NCBI GenBank assembly: GCA_964458575.1
Contig: CAYWMD010000002.1
Location: forward strand, 124,001 to 188,000
DNA from: CAYWMD01 sp964458575
GTDB taxonomy: Bacteria; Verrucomicrobiota; Verrucomicrobiia; Limisphaerales; JADLHS01
Direction of reading: 5' to 3'
DNA: 64,000 nucleotides
Within the stretch, counting starts at the first letter, position 1. Each line of letters starts with the position of its first letter. Below the pieces are notes generated by a model. The model saw only the letters and a list, made by a program, of their open reading frames with translations. It was not told the DNA's origin and did no database searches. Shown here one piece after another: positions 16,393 to 25,155 of the stretch. A program made the position numbers and the translations under genes.

Positions 16393-17811
16393 ATGCCCAT
16401 CGAGAAAGTCATCGTCCTTGAGGACGACTTGATCGTCCGCAACAACCTGGAGGCGTTCCTCCGGCGCAAACGCTACGATGTCGCCTCCGTTTCCACGCTG
16501 GCCGCGGCGCAAGATTACCTCAATCGGGACAACTTCGATGTGATCTTCCTGGACGTGCGGCTGCCCGACGGCGACGGCACGGACCTGCTCAAGGCGCTCC
16601 AGCAGCGTCCGCAACGCCCGCTGGCGATTGTGACGACCGGTTTCGGCACGGTCGAATCGGCGGTCGAATGCATGAAGAACGGCGCATTTGACTACGTCAT
16701 CAAGCCCTTCTCGACCGAGCAGATTGATGTCATTCTTCGCAAGGCCGAAGAGTTCAACCAACTGATCAAGGTCAACCGTTTCCTCAGCCAGGAAGGCGAC
16801 GATGGCAGTGTTGAGTTGCTGGGCCAGAGTCCGGCGATGGAGAACCTGCGCCAGTTGATTCGCAAGGTTGCGCGCACGCAGGCCACGGTCTTGATTCAGG
16901 GCGAGAGCGGCACCGGCAAGGAACTGGTCGCCCGCGCGTTGTATCGCGAAAGCCCGCGCGCCAACGCGCCGTTCATCCGCGTGAATTGCGCCTCCGTGCC
17001 GGAAAACCTCATCGAAAGCGAGTTTTTCGGCCACGAGAAAGGTTCGTTCACCGGCGCGCTCAACAAGCGCGAGGGGCGGTTTGAACTGGCCCACGGCGGC
17101 ACGATTTTGCTCGACGAAATCAGCGAAATCTCCCCCAACGTCCAGGCCAAGCTGCTACGCGTTTTGCAGGAGCGCGAACTCGAACGCGTGGGCGGCAACC
17201 GCACCATCAAGGTGGACGTGCGCGTGATCGCCACCACCAATCGCAACCTCGAGCAGAGCGTCGAGAAAAAGGAATTCCGTCAGGATCTTTTCTTCCGGCT
17301 CAACGTCGTTCCCATTCACGTGCCGCCGTTGCGCGACCGCCGCGAGGATGTGCCGGGGTTGGCGGAGGAATTCATGCGCCGGTTCGGCCGCAAGCATGGC
17401 ATGCCGGTCAAGGGTTTTTCTGACGCCGCGTTGCGCGTTTTGAATGCTCACTCCTGGCCCGGCAACGTGCGCGAATTGCAGAATGTGATCGAGCGCGCGG
17501 TGATTCTTTGCGGCGGCAGCGGTTTACTGGAAACCGAGCATCTGGGTTTGAACGCCGTGGGCGGCGCCCCGGCTTCGATTCCGGCCGCCCCCGCCGGGTC
17601 GGTTGCGACGGCGGGTGACGCTCCGCCGCCGGCGCTGGCGGACGTTGAAAAAGCGCACATCCTCCAAGTTTTGCAGCACTGCAAGGGCAACCGCACGCAC
17701 GCCGCCAAGATTCTCCAGGTCAGCATCCGCACCTTGCGCAACAAACTTCACGAATACGGCGTCACACCCTCCAAGACCGAAGTTGAGGAAGGCCACGCGG
17801 TTGAGCACTGA
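16393..17811 (+). CDS. Sigma-54-dependent response regulator, NtrC family (probable flagellar activator)
   Basis: 472 residues. Receiver (1-120): E10/D11/D12, phospho-acceptor Asp54 (IFLDVRLPDGDG), Thr in IVTTGFG, Lys in YVIKPF. AAA+ domain (about 145-380): Walker A GESGTGKE (about 170-177), the sigma-54 contact loop GSFTGA (about 217-222, Ser for the usual Ala), Walker B GGTILLDEIS and the HSWPGNVRELQNVIERAV sensor II block. C-terminal Fis-type helix-turn-helix (CKGNRTHAAKILQVSIRTLRNKL). It activates sigma-54 RNA polymerase by ATP hydrolysis. It lies just upstream of a sigma-54 promoter and flgB, so it is the best candidate activator for the five sigma-54 sites here (inference, FlgR/FleQ/FlrC-like). 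Its cognate kinase is not adjacent. Confidence 0.95.
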   Translation: MPIEKVIVLEDDLIVRNNLEAFLRRKRYDVASVSTLAAAQDYLNRDNFDVIFLDVRLPDGDGTDLLKALQQRPQRPLAIVTTGFGTVESAVECMKNGAFDYVIKPFSTEQIDVILRKAEEFNQLIKVNRFLSQEGDDGSVELLGQSPAMENLRQLIRKVARTQATVLIQGESGTGKELVARALYRESPRANAPFIRVNCASVPENLIESEFFGHEKGSFTGALNKREGRFELAHGGTILLDEISEISPNVQAKLLRVLQERELERVGGNRTIKVDVRVIATTNRNLEQSVEKKEFRQDLFFRLNVVPIHVPPLRDRREDVPGLAEEFMRRFGRKHGMPVKGFSDAALRVLNAHSWPGNVRELQNVIERAVILCGGSGLLETEHLGLNAVGGAPASIPAAPAGSVATAGDAPPPALADVEKAHILQVLQHCKGNRTHAAKILQVSIRTLRNKLHEYGVTPSKTEVEEGHAVEH

Positions 17812-18001
17812 ACTGCGCCTCCTCCGCGCGGACGACCCGCTCGTTCAATTTCGGTCCGCCAAATCCGCTTTGCCGGAAAAGTCCTGACATCCCGGTGTTG
17901 GTGGCCATCCTTGCCTAGCGCCGGGCTTCACGCCGGAAACATTTTCCCACTCGGGCTGCCACGTCACGCTTGAACCCTTGCAAACAGCGGTTTTTTCCCC
18001 A

Positions 18002-18018
18002 TGGCACTGGCGTTGCTA
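18002..18018 (+). promoter_or_regulatory. Sigma-54 promoter of the flgB operon
   Basis: TGGCACTGGCGTTGCTA: the -24 GG (18003-18004) and -12 GC (18015-18016) are separated by exactly 10 bases, and TGGCAC-N5-TTGC matches the sigma-54 consensus in full. It is followed by AACGCC and the flgB ATG 20 bases later. A T-run (TTTTTT) and CCCC precede it. Confidence 0.9.
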
Positions 18019-18038
18019 AACGCCTCGGAAACTTTTGC

Positions 18039-18422
18039 ATGATTGAGGCCCTGTTCAGTCAGCCAAATTACGTCGTTGCCAAAAAGGCGCTTGATGCCGC
18101 TGTGCTTCGGCACGAGGCCATCGCCAGCAACCTGGCCAATCTCGAAACGCCCGGCTACCGGCGGCTGGACGTTTCCCCGGCTTTCCAGAAGGAATTGCAG
18201 CGCGCGTGCGCCAGCCGCAATGCGGGAGAAATTGCCGCGCTCAAGCCTTCCATCGAAACCGACCCGACCGCCGTCCCGAACAGCCGCGACGGCAACACGG
18301 TGAGCCTCGAGAACGAGTTGATGCAGATGAATCAGAACACGCTGAATCACGCGCTCGAAACGCAGCTCCTCAGCAACGCGCTGCTCCGCCTCAAGCTCGC
18401 CATCACCGGCAAATCCGCCTGA
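18039..18422 (+). CDS. flgB: Flagellar basal-body rod protein FlgB
   Basis: 127 residues from the ATG at 18039; the frame opens earlier (17970), but that start would lie upstream of the sigma-54 promoter. Proximal rod component in the periplasm, exported by the flagellar type III system. The rod-family N-terminal motif is present as HEAIASNLANLETPGYRRLDV (residues about 25-45), and the C-terminal helix ENELMQMNQNTLNHALETQLL is typical of FlgB. First gene of the long plus-strand flagellar array, six bases before flgC. Confidence 0.96.
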   Translation: MIEALFSQPNYVVAKKALDAAVLRHEAIASNLANLETPGYRRLDVSPAFQKELQRACASRNAGEIAALKPSIETDPTAVPNSRDGNTVSLENELMQMNQNTLNHALETQLLSNALLRLKLAITGKSA

Positions 18423-18427
18423 CGACC

Positions 18428-18856
18428 ATGATCAACATTCTTTCCGGCATTCAAAACACCACCGCCGCGCTCGACGCCGAACGCACGCGGCTGGATGTCA
18501 TTTCCGAAAACATCGCCAACGCCCACACCACCCGCGGCCCGGACGGCAAACCGTATCAACGGCAGTTGGTCGTGTTCGAAACCGCCCTGCAACAGGCCGT
18601 GGGGTCGGGCGAAAGCTCGCCAACTCCCACCCTGCGCGTCGCCCGGATTGACAAGGATTCACGTCCGCCCGTGATGATTCATCAGCCGGGCCATCCCCAT
18701 GCCGACAGCAACGGCATGGTGGCGATGCCCAACGTCAACGTGCATGAGGAAATGGCGGACATGATCGCCGCCTCGCGCGCCTTCGAGGCCAATCTGGCCG
18801 TGGTCAAAAATGCCCGCACCATGGCGCTGCAAACCCTCGCCATCGGCAAACGCTGA
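18428..18856 (+). CDS. flgC: Flagellar basal-body rod protein FlgC
   Basis: 142 residues from the ATG at 18428, directly after flgB; the open frame extends upstream into flgB without meaning. Proximal rod subunit. The N-terminal rod motif reads DAERTRLDVISENIANAHTT, followed by a middle segment and the C-terminal NVNVHEEMADMIAASRAFEANL helix characteristic of FlgC. Length is normal (about 140). Together with FlgB, FliE and FlgF it makes the proximal rod. Confidence 0.97.
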   Translation: MINILSGIQNTTAALDAERTRLDVISENIANAHTTRGPDGKPYQRQLVVFETALQQAVGSGESSPTPTLRVARIDKDSRPPVMIHQPGHPHADSNGMVAMPNVNVHEEMADMIAASRAFEANLAVVKNARTMALQTLAIGKR

Positions 18857-18875
18857 GCCTTAACCCGAATCTGCC

Positions 18876-19238
18876 ATGTCTCCCATCTCCGCCATTCCGC
18901 CCGCCATAACGGTTTACGGCGCCGGACCGGTCGAAACGACGCGCCTGCACACGCCGGACATGCCGGGGCCGATACCGATCGGACAGCCGGGATTGGCCGC
19001 GCCGGTCCAGCCGGCGGGCGATTCGTTTGCCACGATGCTGGGCCGGTTTGTGCAGGACGTGAACGCGAAACAGATCGCCGCGAGCGACTCGGTCAACGCG
19101 TTGCAAAGTGGTCAACCGGTGCCGCTGCACCAGGCGATGATTGCCATGGAGGAAGCGAGCGTTTCATTTCAACTCATGGTCGAGGTGCGGAACAAGCTGC
19201 TCGAATCGTATCAGGAACTGATGCGGATGCAGATCTAG
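18876..19238 (+). CDS. fliE: Flagellar hook-basal body complex protein FliE
   Basis: 120 residues. FliE links the MS ring to the rod and is the first type III export substrate. The conserved C-terminal half is clear: SFATMLGRFVQDVNAKQIAASD, then GQPVPLHQAMIAMEEASVSFQLMVEVRNKLLESYQELMRMQI. The N-terminal 45 residues are Pro-rich and variable. It lies between flgC and fliF, as in most flagellar operons, with nine bases to fliF. Confidence 0.96.
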   Translation: MSPISAIPPAITVYGAGPVETTRLHTPDMPGPIPIGQPGLAAPVQPAGDSFATMLGRFVQDVNAKQIAASDSVNALQSGQPVPLHQAMIAMEEASVSFQLMVEVRNKLLESYQELMRMQI

Positions 19239-19247
19239 GATCGTTGA

Positions 19248-20900
19248 ATGAATCAAAACCTTGCCAAGCTCGGCGCTCAATTGCGCGACATCTGGAAGCA
19301 ACTGGGCACCAGTCAGCGCATCAGCGTTGCCGCCGCGACGTTCGTGCTCGTGGGCGGATTGGTGGGCATCGCGTTGTGGTCGTCGCGTGGCGATTACGGC
19401 CTGCTTTATGGCCGGCTTTCCGACAGCGAGGCGGCCAAGGTCATCGCCGCGCTGGATGATGCCAAGGTGCCGTACAAGGTCGGCTCGGGCGGGAGTGCGA
19501 TCCTCGTTCCGCAGGACAAGGTTCACGTTATGCGGATGCAACTCGCGGGGCGCGGCATTCCGCGAGGGGATGGTGTGGGGTTCGAGATTTTTGACAAACC
19601 GAACTTCGGCATCTCGGATTTCGTCCAGCGCGCCAACTACCTCCGTGCCGTGCAGGGGGAGTTGGGCCGCACGATTTCCCAGATTGACGAGATCGAATCC
19701 GCGCGGGTGATGATCGTGTTGCCGGAGAACCGGTTGTTGCTGGACAAGGACAAGTATCCGACGGCTTCGGTGTTCGTCCGGGTGCGCGGGAATTCGCAGT
19801 TGCAGCCGCAATCCATCAATTCCATCCGCTTCCTCGTCGCCAATTCCGTGGAAGGTTTGAAGCCCAACCACGTCACCGTGGTGGACAATCTCGGCAACGT
19901 GCTCTCGGAAAACAGCGACAACGATTCATTGAGCGGCCTGACGAGCACGCAACTGGCCGCCCGCCGCAACCTCGAACAATACCTGGCGAAGAAAGCGCAG
20001 GACATGCTGGAGAAGGTCCTTGGCCCCGAGCAGGCCGTCGTGCGCGTTTCCGCCGAGATCAATTACGACACCATCACCCGCGTCGAGGAGAAGTTCGACC
20101 CGGACGGCCAGGTCATCCGCAGCCAGACCAAGAACGACGAGAACAATGATTCCACCACCACCACGCCCACGGCCCCGGTGGGCATCTCGGCCAACACGGC
20201 GGCCCCGACCAACACCACGCCCGTCGCCGCCACACCGGTGAGCAACACCAAAAATCGCAAGATGACCTCCACGGTCGAATACGACAACGCCCGGATCACC
20301 AGCAACGTGTTGCAGGCCGCCGGCGGTATCAAACGCCTGAGCGCTTCGGTGACCATCGCCGCGAAAATCGAGGGCACGGGCGCCGACCGCAAGGTCGTGA
20401 GCCGTTCGACCGAGGAATTGGAAAAGCTGCGCCGCATCGTGATGAGTGCCGTCGGCATTCAAGACGGCGCGACCAACGAACGCGGCGACATGATCGCGCT
20501 GGAGGAATTGCCGTTCAACGACCAGTTCGTCACCGAAATCAACCGGCAGTTGGACCAGCAGCAAAAGCATGAGTTTTGGTGGAATCTGGCGCGCCTGTTG
20601 GCCTTCCCGGCGCTGGGTTTGCTTGCGCTGGCCATGCTACTGCGGATGTTCAAGCGCACGCCCGTACAGGAAATTCCCATCGGCGTGCCCGTGGGCCGGC
20701 TGCTCGGCGCGCGCAACGGCAACGGCAAACTCCACACCAACGGCAACGGCCACGGCTACGCGAGCCCGGAGTGGTCCACCGAAGCCGAACCGGGCGTCGT
20801 CACGGTCGAGGTCCTCAATCGGCTCATCAAGGAGAACCCATCGAATATGACGCAGGCCATCCGCGATTGGATGAACCGGGGGCGATCGGCGGAACACTGA
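19248..20900 (+). CDS. fliF: Flagellar MS-ring protein FliF
   Basis: 550 residues, normal length. FliF forms the MS ring and houses the export gate. First membrane segment about residues 24-43 (ISVAAATFVLVGGLVGIALW); secretin/ring-building motifs include GLLYGRLSDSEAAKVIAALDD, a FQRANYLRAVQGELGRTISQIDEIESARVMIVLP block and VTVVDNLGNVLS. A low-complexity Thr/Pro/Ala insert (about 300-330) sits in the periplasmic region. The second membrane segment is about 444-466 (LARLLAFPALGLLALAMLL), and the tail ends in the FliG-binding region. A 120-base palindromic repeat separates it from fliG. Confidence 0.97.
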   Translation: MNQNLAKLGAQLRDIWKQLGTSQRISVAAATFVLVGGLVGIALWSSRGDYGLLYGRLSDSEAAKVIAALDDAKVPYKVGSGGSAILVPQDKVHVMRMQLAGRGIPRGDGVGFEIFDKPNFGISDFVQRANYLRAVQGELGRTISQIDEIESARVMIVLPENRLLLDKDKYPTASVFVRVRGNSQLQPQSINSIRFLVANSVEGLKPNHVTVVDNLGNVLSENSDNDSLSGLTSTQLAARRNLEQYLAKKAQDMLEKVLGPEQAVVRVSAEINYDTITRVEEKFDPDGQVIRSQTKNDENNDSTTTTPTAPVGISANTAAPTNTTPVAATPVSNTKNRKMTSTVEYDNARITSNVLQAAGGIKRLSASVTIAAKIEGTGADRKVVSRSTEELEKLRRIVMSAVGIQDGATNERGDMIALEELPFNDQFVTEINRQLDQQQKHEFWWNLARLLAFPALGLLALAMLLRMFKRTPVQEIPIGVPVGRLLGARNGNGKLHTNGNGHGYASPEWSTEAEPGVVTVEVLNRLIKENPSNMTQAIRDWMNRGRSAEH

Positions 20901-20934
20901 AGTGGACATGAATACGTTTCTCGAATCACGAAGT

Positions 20935-21054
20935 CGTAGCGCAGATTTCCAAATCTGCTGTGACGCGGGTTTCCAAACCCGCAAACTGCACGCCTTCGAG
21001 CGCCCGGCCGATTTGGAAATCGGCGATACAGCAGGTTTGGAAACCTGCGCTACG
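20935..21054. repeat. REP-like nested palindromic repeat between fliF and fliG
   Basis: A 120-base inverted repeat. The outer arms CGTAGCGCAG (20935-20944) and CTGCGCTACG (21045-21054) are perfect complements. Inside are four short palindromes of the form GCnGRTTTCCAAAYCnGC: GCAGATTTCCAAATCTGC, GCGGGTTTCCAAACCCGC, GCCGATTTGGAAATCGGC and GCAGGTTTGGAAACCTGC. Each half reads as a degenerate inverse copy of the other. This is the architecture of REP/BIME-type intergenic elements. It lies within an operon, so it may form an RNA structure between fliF and fliG. No RAYT transposase is seen here. Confidence 0.9.
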
Positions 21055-21072
21055 CAACCTCTGGCCTGATTC

Positions 21073-22128
21073 ATGTCCACCACCCTTACCGCCCCACCCG
21101 AAGCCGCGAATGGCACCGAACCCGGCGCGCTGACCAAGACGCAAAAACTGGCCGCGTTGCTGGTGATGCTGGGCCCGGACAGTGCCGCGCAAATCCTGAA
21201 AAATTTTCAACCCCGGGAAATCGAGGCGATTTCGCGCGAAATGGCGCGATTCAATCTCATCAGTCGCGAACAGCAAGTGGACATTCTGACCGAGTTTTCG
21301 GACGTGGCCCTGGCCGCCAGCACCGGTGTTCCCGCCGGTGTCGAGGTCGCGCGGGTCACGCTCGAAAAGGCGGTCGGTACATTCAAGGCCAGCGACGTCA
21401 TGGGTCGCGCTTTTCCCTCGCGCGGGCCCGTGGGGGCGATGCAAGCCATCGCGGACATGGACCCGCGGCACATTTTTAATCTGATCCGGGACGAACAGCC
21501 GCAGGCGGTGGCGTTTGTCGTGAGCCATCTCACGCCGGAAAAAGCCGCGCAGGTCATGGGGCTGCTCCGGGCCGAGCAGCGCGACCAGGTCATCGAGCGG
21601 CTCGCCCTGCTGGTGCCCACGCCGGTCGAAGTGACGGAGCGAGTGGTCGAAGTGCTCAACGCCAAGCTCGGCGTAAAGCAGACGCGCGCCCTCACCCAGA
21701 CGGGCGGTGTCACCACGGCGGCGGACATCTTGAACGCCATGGACAAGACGGTGAGCCGCACGGTGCTCACAAACATCGAACAGCGCAATGCCGACCTGAG
21801 CCAGGCGATCCGCAAGAAAATGTTCACCTTCGAAGATCTCGTGCAGCTCGATCCGCCGTCCATCCAGCGCATCCTGCGTGAAACCGACATGCGCGACCTC
21901 ACCCTCGCGCTCAAGAAGGCCAGCGAGCCGCTCAAGAAACTCATGCTCTCGAACATCTCCCGCCGCGCCGCCGAATCCGTGCAGGAGGAAATGGCCTTCC
22001 TCGGCAACGTCAAGCTGCGCGACGTCGAGGCGGCGCAGTTCCGGATCATTGATGCCGTGCGCAAGCTCGAAGCCGAGGGGGAATTGGAATTGAACCCGCA
22101 GAACAGCCAGGAAAATGAAATGGTCTGA
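21073..22128 (+). CDS. fliG: Flagellar motor switch protein FliG
   Basis: 351 residues. FliG couples the stator to the rotor in the C-ring. N-terminal KTQKLAALLVMLGPDSAAQILKNF; middle EQPQAVAFVVSHLTPEKAAQVMGLL; C-terminal IRKKMFTFEDLVQLDPPSIQRILRETDMRDLTLALKKA, the torque helix with the charged residues that meet MotA, then MLSNISRRAAESVQEEM. It ends inside the start of fliH (14-base overlap). The upstream palindromic repeat puts 172 bases between fliF and fliG, unusual in an otherwise tight operon. Confidence 0.97.
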   Translation: MSTTLTAPPEAANGTEPGALTKTQKLAALLVMLGPDSAAQILKNFQPREIEAISREMARFNLISREQQVDILTEFSDVALAASTGVPAGVEVARVTLEKAVGTFKASDVMGRAFPSRGPVGAMQAIADMDPRHIFNLIRDEQPQAVAFVVSHLTPEKAAQVMGLLRAEQRDQVIERLALLVPTPVEVTERVVEVLNAKLGVKQTRALTQTGGVTTAADILNAMDKTVSRTVLTNIEQRNADLSQAIRKKMFTFEDLVQLDPPSIQRILRETDMRDLTLALKKASEPLKKLMLSNISRRAAESVQEEMAFLGNVKLRDVEAAQFRIIDAVRKLEAEGELELNPQNSQENEMV

Positions 22129-22699
22129 CACCATCCCGTTCAGCCGCGCGTTGCGCGATGTGCTCCTCCTCAAGCAGGCGCCGTCGCAGGACTGGCACGC
22201 GCTGCTGCGCGAGCGCGAGCAGGCGGCGTACGAACGCGGCCGGCAGGACGGCGAGAAATCCCTGCGCGAGCAACTGCTCCAGCAGCGGACGGAAATGGTC
22301 CAACTGCAACAGGGCGTCGTCGAGGCGCTCCGCAACGCCGCGCCGCAGGTGGTCCAGCAATCCGAAATTGCCATGATCCAGCTCGCGCTGGAAGCCGCGC
22401 AACGCATTGTCGCGGGCGTGCCCATCAGCCTGGAGCTGGTCGAGGCCGTTGTCCGCGAAACCCTGCGCCAGGCTGAGGACAGCACCGAGGTGACGGTCCA
22501 GTTGCATCCCGACGACCTGGAACTCTTGCGCAAACATGATTCGCCCGTCTTGAAGGGATCGCCGGGCGGCGGTGTGTTGCGCTTCGTGAGTTCATCCGAG
22601 GTCACCCGCGGCAGTTGCCTGGTGCAAACACGTTTCGGGCTGATTGACGCGCGCCGCGAGACGAAGCTGGAACAAATTCGCGAATCGCTGGCCGCATGA
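22115..22699 (+). CDS. fliH: Flagellar assembly protein FliH
   Basis: 194 residues. FliH is the peripheral stator-like regulator of the FliI ATPase. There is a Glu/Gln-rich coiled coil (about 28-75, REREQAAYERGRQDGEKSLREQ), then the conserved helical core IAMIQLALEAAQRIVAG and the C-terminal VTVQLHPDDLELLRKH segment with a VEVRFGLIDA-like end (CLVQTRFGLIDARRETKL). It overlaps fliG by 14 bases and fliI by four (ATGA). Confidence 0.93.
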   Translation: MKWSDTIPFSRALRDVLLLKQAPSQDWHALLREREQAAYERGRQDGEKSLREQLLQQRTEMVQLQQGVVEALRNAAPQVVQQSEIAMIQLALEAAQRIVAGVPISLELVEAVVRETLRQAEDSTEVTVQLHPDDLELLRKHDSPVLKGSPGGGVLRFVSSSEVTRGSCLVQTRFGLIDARRETKLEQIRESLAA

Positions 22700-24075
22700 A
22701 TGCCACCCGTGCCTGTCCCGCCAACCGTCTGCAACACGCACTGCAACGCGTGCGCTCCGTGCGCGTCACCGAGACGTGCGGACGCGTCGTGCAACTCATC
22801 GGGCTGGTCATCGAATCGGAAGGCCCGGCGGCGGCGGTGGGGGAAGTGTGCCGCATCGAGTCGGCGCGGCACGACGGTTGCACGCTCGCGGAAGTCGTCG
22901 GCTTTCGGAATCATCATTTGCTGCTCATGCCGCTCGGGGAGATTCACGGCATTCACCCCGGCTGCGAGGTCATTGCCACCGGCCGGCCTTTGCGCGTCGC
23001 GGTGGGCAGCTCGGTCAAGGGCCGGGTCATTGACGGATTGGGCAATCCGATTGACGACCTCGGCCCGGTGGTGGCCGAGCACACCGTCGGGTTGAACCTG
23101 CTGCCGCCGCATCCGCTCAAACGCCAGCGCATCCATTCGGTGTTTCAAACCGGCATCAAGTCCATTGACAGCTTCACGCCGTGCGGACGCGGGCAGCGGC
23201 TGGGCATCTTTGCCGGCAGCGGCGTGGGCAAATCCACCCTGCTCGGCATGATGGCGTCCCAGGCCGAGGCGGACGTGAATGTGATTGCGCTCATCGGCGA
23301 ACGCGGACGCGAAGTGCGCGAATTCCTCGAACGCGATCTCGATGCAAAGGGCCGGCGCAAATCCGTCGTGGTCGTGGCCACGTCCAACGAACCCGCTTTG
23401 AACCGCGTCAAGGGTGCGTTTCTGGCCATGGCCATCGCGGAATATTTTCGTGACGCCGGGCAGAACGTGTTGCTGATGATGGACTCGGTGACGCGCTTTG
23501 CGATGGCGCAGCGCGAAATTGGCCTGGCGGTCGGCGAGCCGCCCACGACGCGCGGGTACACGCCGTCGGTCTTCTCGCTTTTGCCGCAATTGCTCGAACG
23601 CGCCGGCACCGGCGAGGCGGGCTCGATCACCGGGCTGTTCACCGTGCTTGTGGAGGCGGATGACATGAACGATCCCATCGCGGACGCGGTGCGTTCGATT
23701 CTCGACGGACACATCGTGCTGACGCGCGAGCTGGCCACGCAGAATCATTATCCGGCCGTGGACGTGCTCGAAAGCGTGAGCCGGCTCAATCGCGACCTGC
23801 TGCAATCCGAGCAACTCCTCCTCACCGCCGCCGCGCGCGAGCACCTGGCGATCTACCGGAAGAACCAGGATTTAATCAACATCGGCGCATATCCGGCGGG
23901 CAGCAACGCGGCCATTGACCAGGCCATCGCGCTGCACGAGCCGTTGAACCGTTTCCTGCGCCAGAACATGACCGAAGGCTTCAACATCACGGAGACCTGG
24001 GCGCGGCTGGCCCAGGCGCTGGCGCTCAAGCCAACCCCCAAACCTGTTTCAGCCAATAACCAACGCCCAACATGA
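22696..24075 (+). CDS. fliI: Flagellum-specific ATPase FliI
   Basis: 459 residues. FliI is the F1-beta-like ATPase that energises type III export at the base of the flagellum. Walker A FAGSGVGKSTLLGMM (about 172-186), Walker B VLLMMDSVTRFAMAQREI with the downstream GEPPTTRGYTPSVFSLLPQLLERAG block, and the PIADAVRSILDGHIVLTREL motif are all intact. The N-terminal beta-barrel ends near VIDGLGNPIDDLGP. It is coupled by ATGA overlaps to fliH upstream and fliJ downstream. Confidence 0.98.
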   Translation: MNATRACPANRLQHALQRVRSVRVTETCGRVVQLIGLVIESEGPAAAVGEVCRIESARHDGCTLAEVVGFRNHHLLLMPLGEIHGIHPGCEVIATGRPLRVAVGSSVKGRVIDGLGNPIDDLGPVVAEHTVGLNLLPPHPLKRQRIHSVFQTGIKSIDSFTPCGRGQRLGIFAGSGVGKSTLLGMMASQAEADVNVIALIGERGREVREFLERDLDAKGRRKSVVVVATSNEPALNRVKGAFLAMAIAEYFRDAGQNVLLMMDSVTRFAMAQREIGLAVGEPPTTRGYTPSVFSLLPQLLERAGTGEAGSITGLFTVLVEADDMNDPIADAVRSILDGHIVLTRELATQNHYPAVDVLESVSRLNRDLLQSEQLLLTAAAREHLAIYRKNQDLINIGAYPAGSNAAIDQAIALHEPLNRFLRQNMTEGFNITETWARLAQALALKPTPKPVSANNQRPT

Positions 24076-24554
24076 AAAAATTCCGCTTCTCACTGCAACC
24101 CTTGCGCGTGCTACGCGAGCAAAAAGAACAGGCCGCACAGAAACGCTATGCCGACGCCTTGCGCACCTGCGAAGCCGCCGCCGCCGGAGTGCGCGCGGCG
24201 AGCGAAGAGTTGAACACCTGCTGGACGGCCTTGAACCGCGAGCTTTTATCGGGCGTCAGCGGTCTCCAGCTCCTGCGCACGCGCGCCTGGTGCAACGTCC
24301 TGGAACTTCGTCTCAAGGACCGGGCCCACGTGCTGGAAGAGGCGCGGCTGGGGGTGGACGCCGTGTGGAAGGAAATGCTGCGGGCCACGCGCGACCGCGA
24401 AACCCTGGACCGATTTCATCACAAGAGCCGCCGCGCCTATGACCGCGAGGCGCAGCGCGGGGAACAACGACAACTCGATGAGCTAGCCGTTCAACTCGCG
24501 GCCACGGCCACGCCGCTGCGCGCCCTGCCGGGCGCGAGAATGGAGCAAACATGA
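24072..24554 (+). CDS. fliJ: Flagellar export protein FliJ
   Basis: 160 residues, nearly all coiled coil, with the typical start KKFRFSLQPLRVLREQKEQAAQKRYADAL. FliJ is the central stalk of the FliI ring and helps chaperone docking. Arg- and Glu-rich helices run to the end (ELRLKDRAHVLEEARLGVD, DRETLDRFHHKSRRAYDREAQRGEQR). It overlaps fliI by four bases and the MotE-like gene by four. The assignment rests on position, length and the N-terminal pattern, since the family is weakly conserved. Confidence 0.9.
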   Translation: MKKFRFSLQPLRVLREQKEQAAQKRYADALRTCEAAAAGVRAASEELNTCWTALNRELLSGVSGLQLLRTRAWCNVLELRLKDRAHVLEEARLGVDAVWKEMLRATRDRETLDRFHHKSRRAYDREAQRGEQRQLDELAVQLAATATPLRALPGARMEQT

Positions 24555-25150
24555 TCCGCGTTCTGCAATCACCCGCTGCCGCCGCCGTGATCGGCACGTT
24601 GCTGTATCTGGGCACCACGGCAGCCTGGTTGAGCCCTGCGAAATTCGCCGGCGCCCGCAAGGATGCGGAGGCCAAATTCTCGCCCGACAACAGCCCCTCG
24701 TGGCGATTCCGCAACCCGGAATTCGAACAATGGCTCGCGGAGCTGAAACACGAAAAGGAAGCGCTCGCCCTCCGCGAACAGGAGTTGCGCGAGCTGCAAA
24801 CGCGGCTGGAAGCCGAGCGCGCGGAAATTCTGAGCGTGACCCAGGCCGTCCAGCGGTTGGAAGCCGAATTCGACAAGAATGTGGTTCGCTTCAAGGCGCA
24901 GGAAATCGAGAACGTCAAGCGCCAGGTGAAGATCGTTTCCGAAATGTCACCCGAGGGGGCCGCCGCCATGCTCAACGAAATGCCCGACGACCAGATCATC
25001 CGGATTATTTTCCTGATGAAGGCCGACGTGTCGGGCGGCATCCTTGACGCGCTCAGCAAGATGGGCAAGACGGAAGCGGCCCGGGCCGCCACGCTCGCGG
25101 ACCTGCTGCGCCGCGCTTTGCCTGACAACACGCCGTCGAAACGAAGCTGA
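24551..25150 (+). CDS. MotE-like flagellar protein (MgtE-N-type domain)
   Basis: 199 residues. A short N-terminal hydrophobic segment (AAAAVIGTLLYLGTTAAWL) is followed by a Glu-rich coiled coil (about 60-120, ELKHEKEALALREQELRELQ) and then VKIVSEMSPEGAAAMLNEMPDDQIIRIIFLMKADVSGGILDALSKM, the MgtE-N-like helical motif seen in MotE and related proteins next to fliJ. MotE chaperones motor stator protein MotC in rhizobia; here it may serve FliK or stator assembly (inference). It overlaps fliJ by four bases and stands before fliK. Confidence 0.85.
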   Translation: MIRVLQSPAAAAVIGTLLYLGTTAAWLSPAKFAGARKDAEAKFSPDNSPSWRFRNPEFEQWLAELKHEKEALALREQELRELQTRLEAERAEILSVTQAVQRLEAEFDKNVVRFKAQEIENVKRQVKIVSEMSPEGAAAMLNEMPDDQIIRIIFLMKADVSGGILDALSKMGKTEAARAATLADLLRRALPDNTPSKRS

Positions 25151-25155
25151 AGCCC

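Noticed and set aside
17920..17950. Terminator hairpin after the sigma-54 activator gene
   Set aside because: The GCCGGGCTTCACGCCGG stretch pairs over only four bases and has no T-run.
20926..23844. 972-codon open frame on the minus strand
   Set aside because: Antisense to fliG, fliH and fliI, whose proteins are unmistakable. Long antisense frames are expected in GC-rich genes with strong third-position bias.
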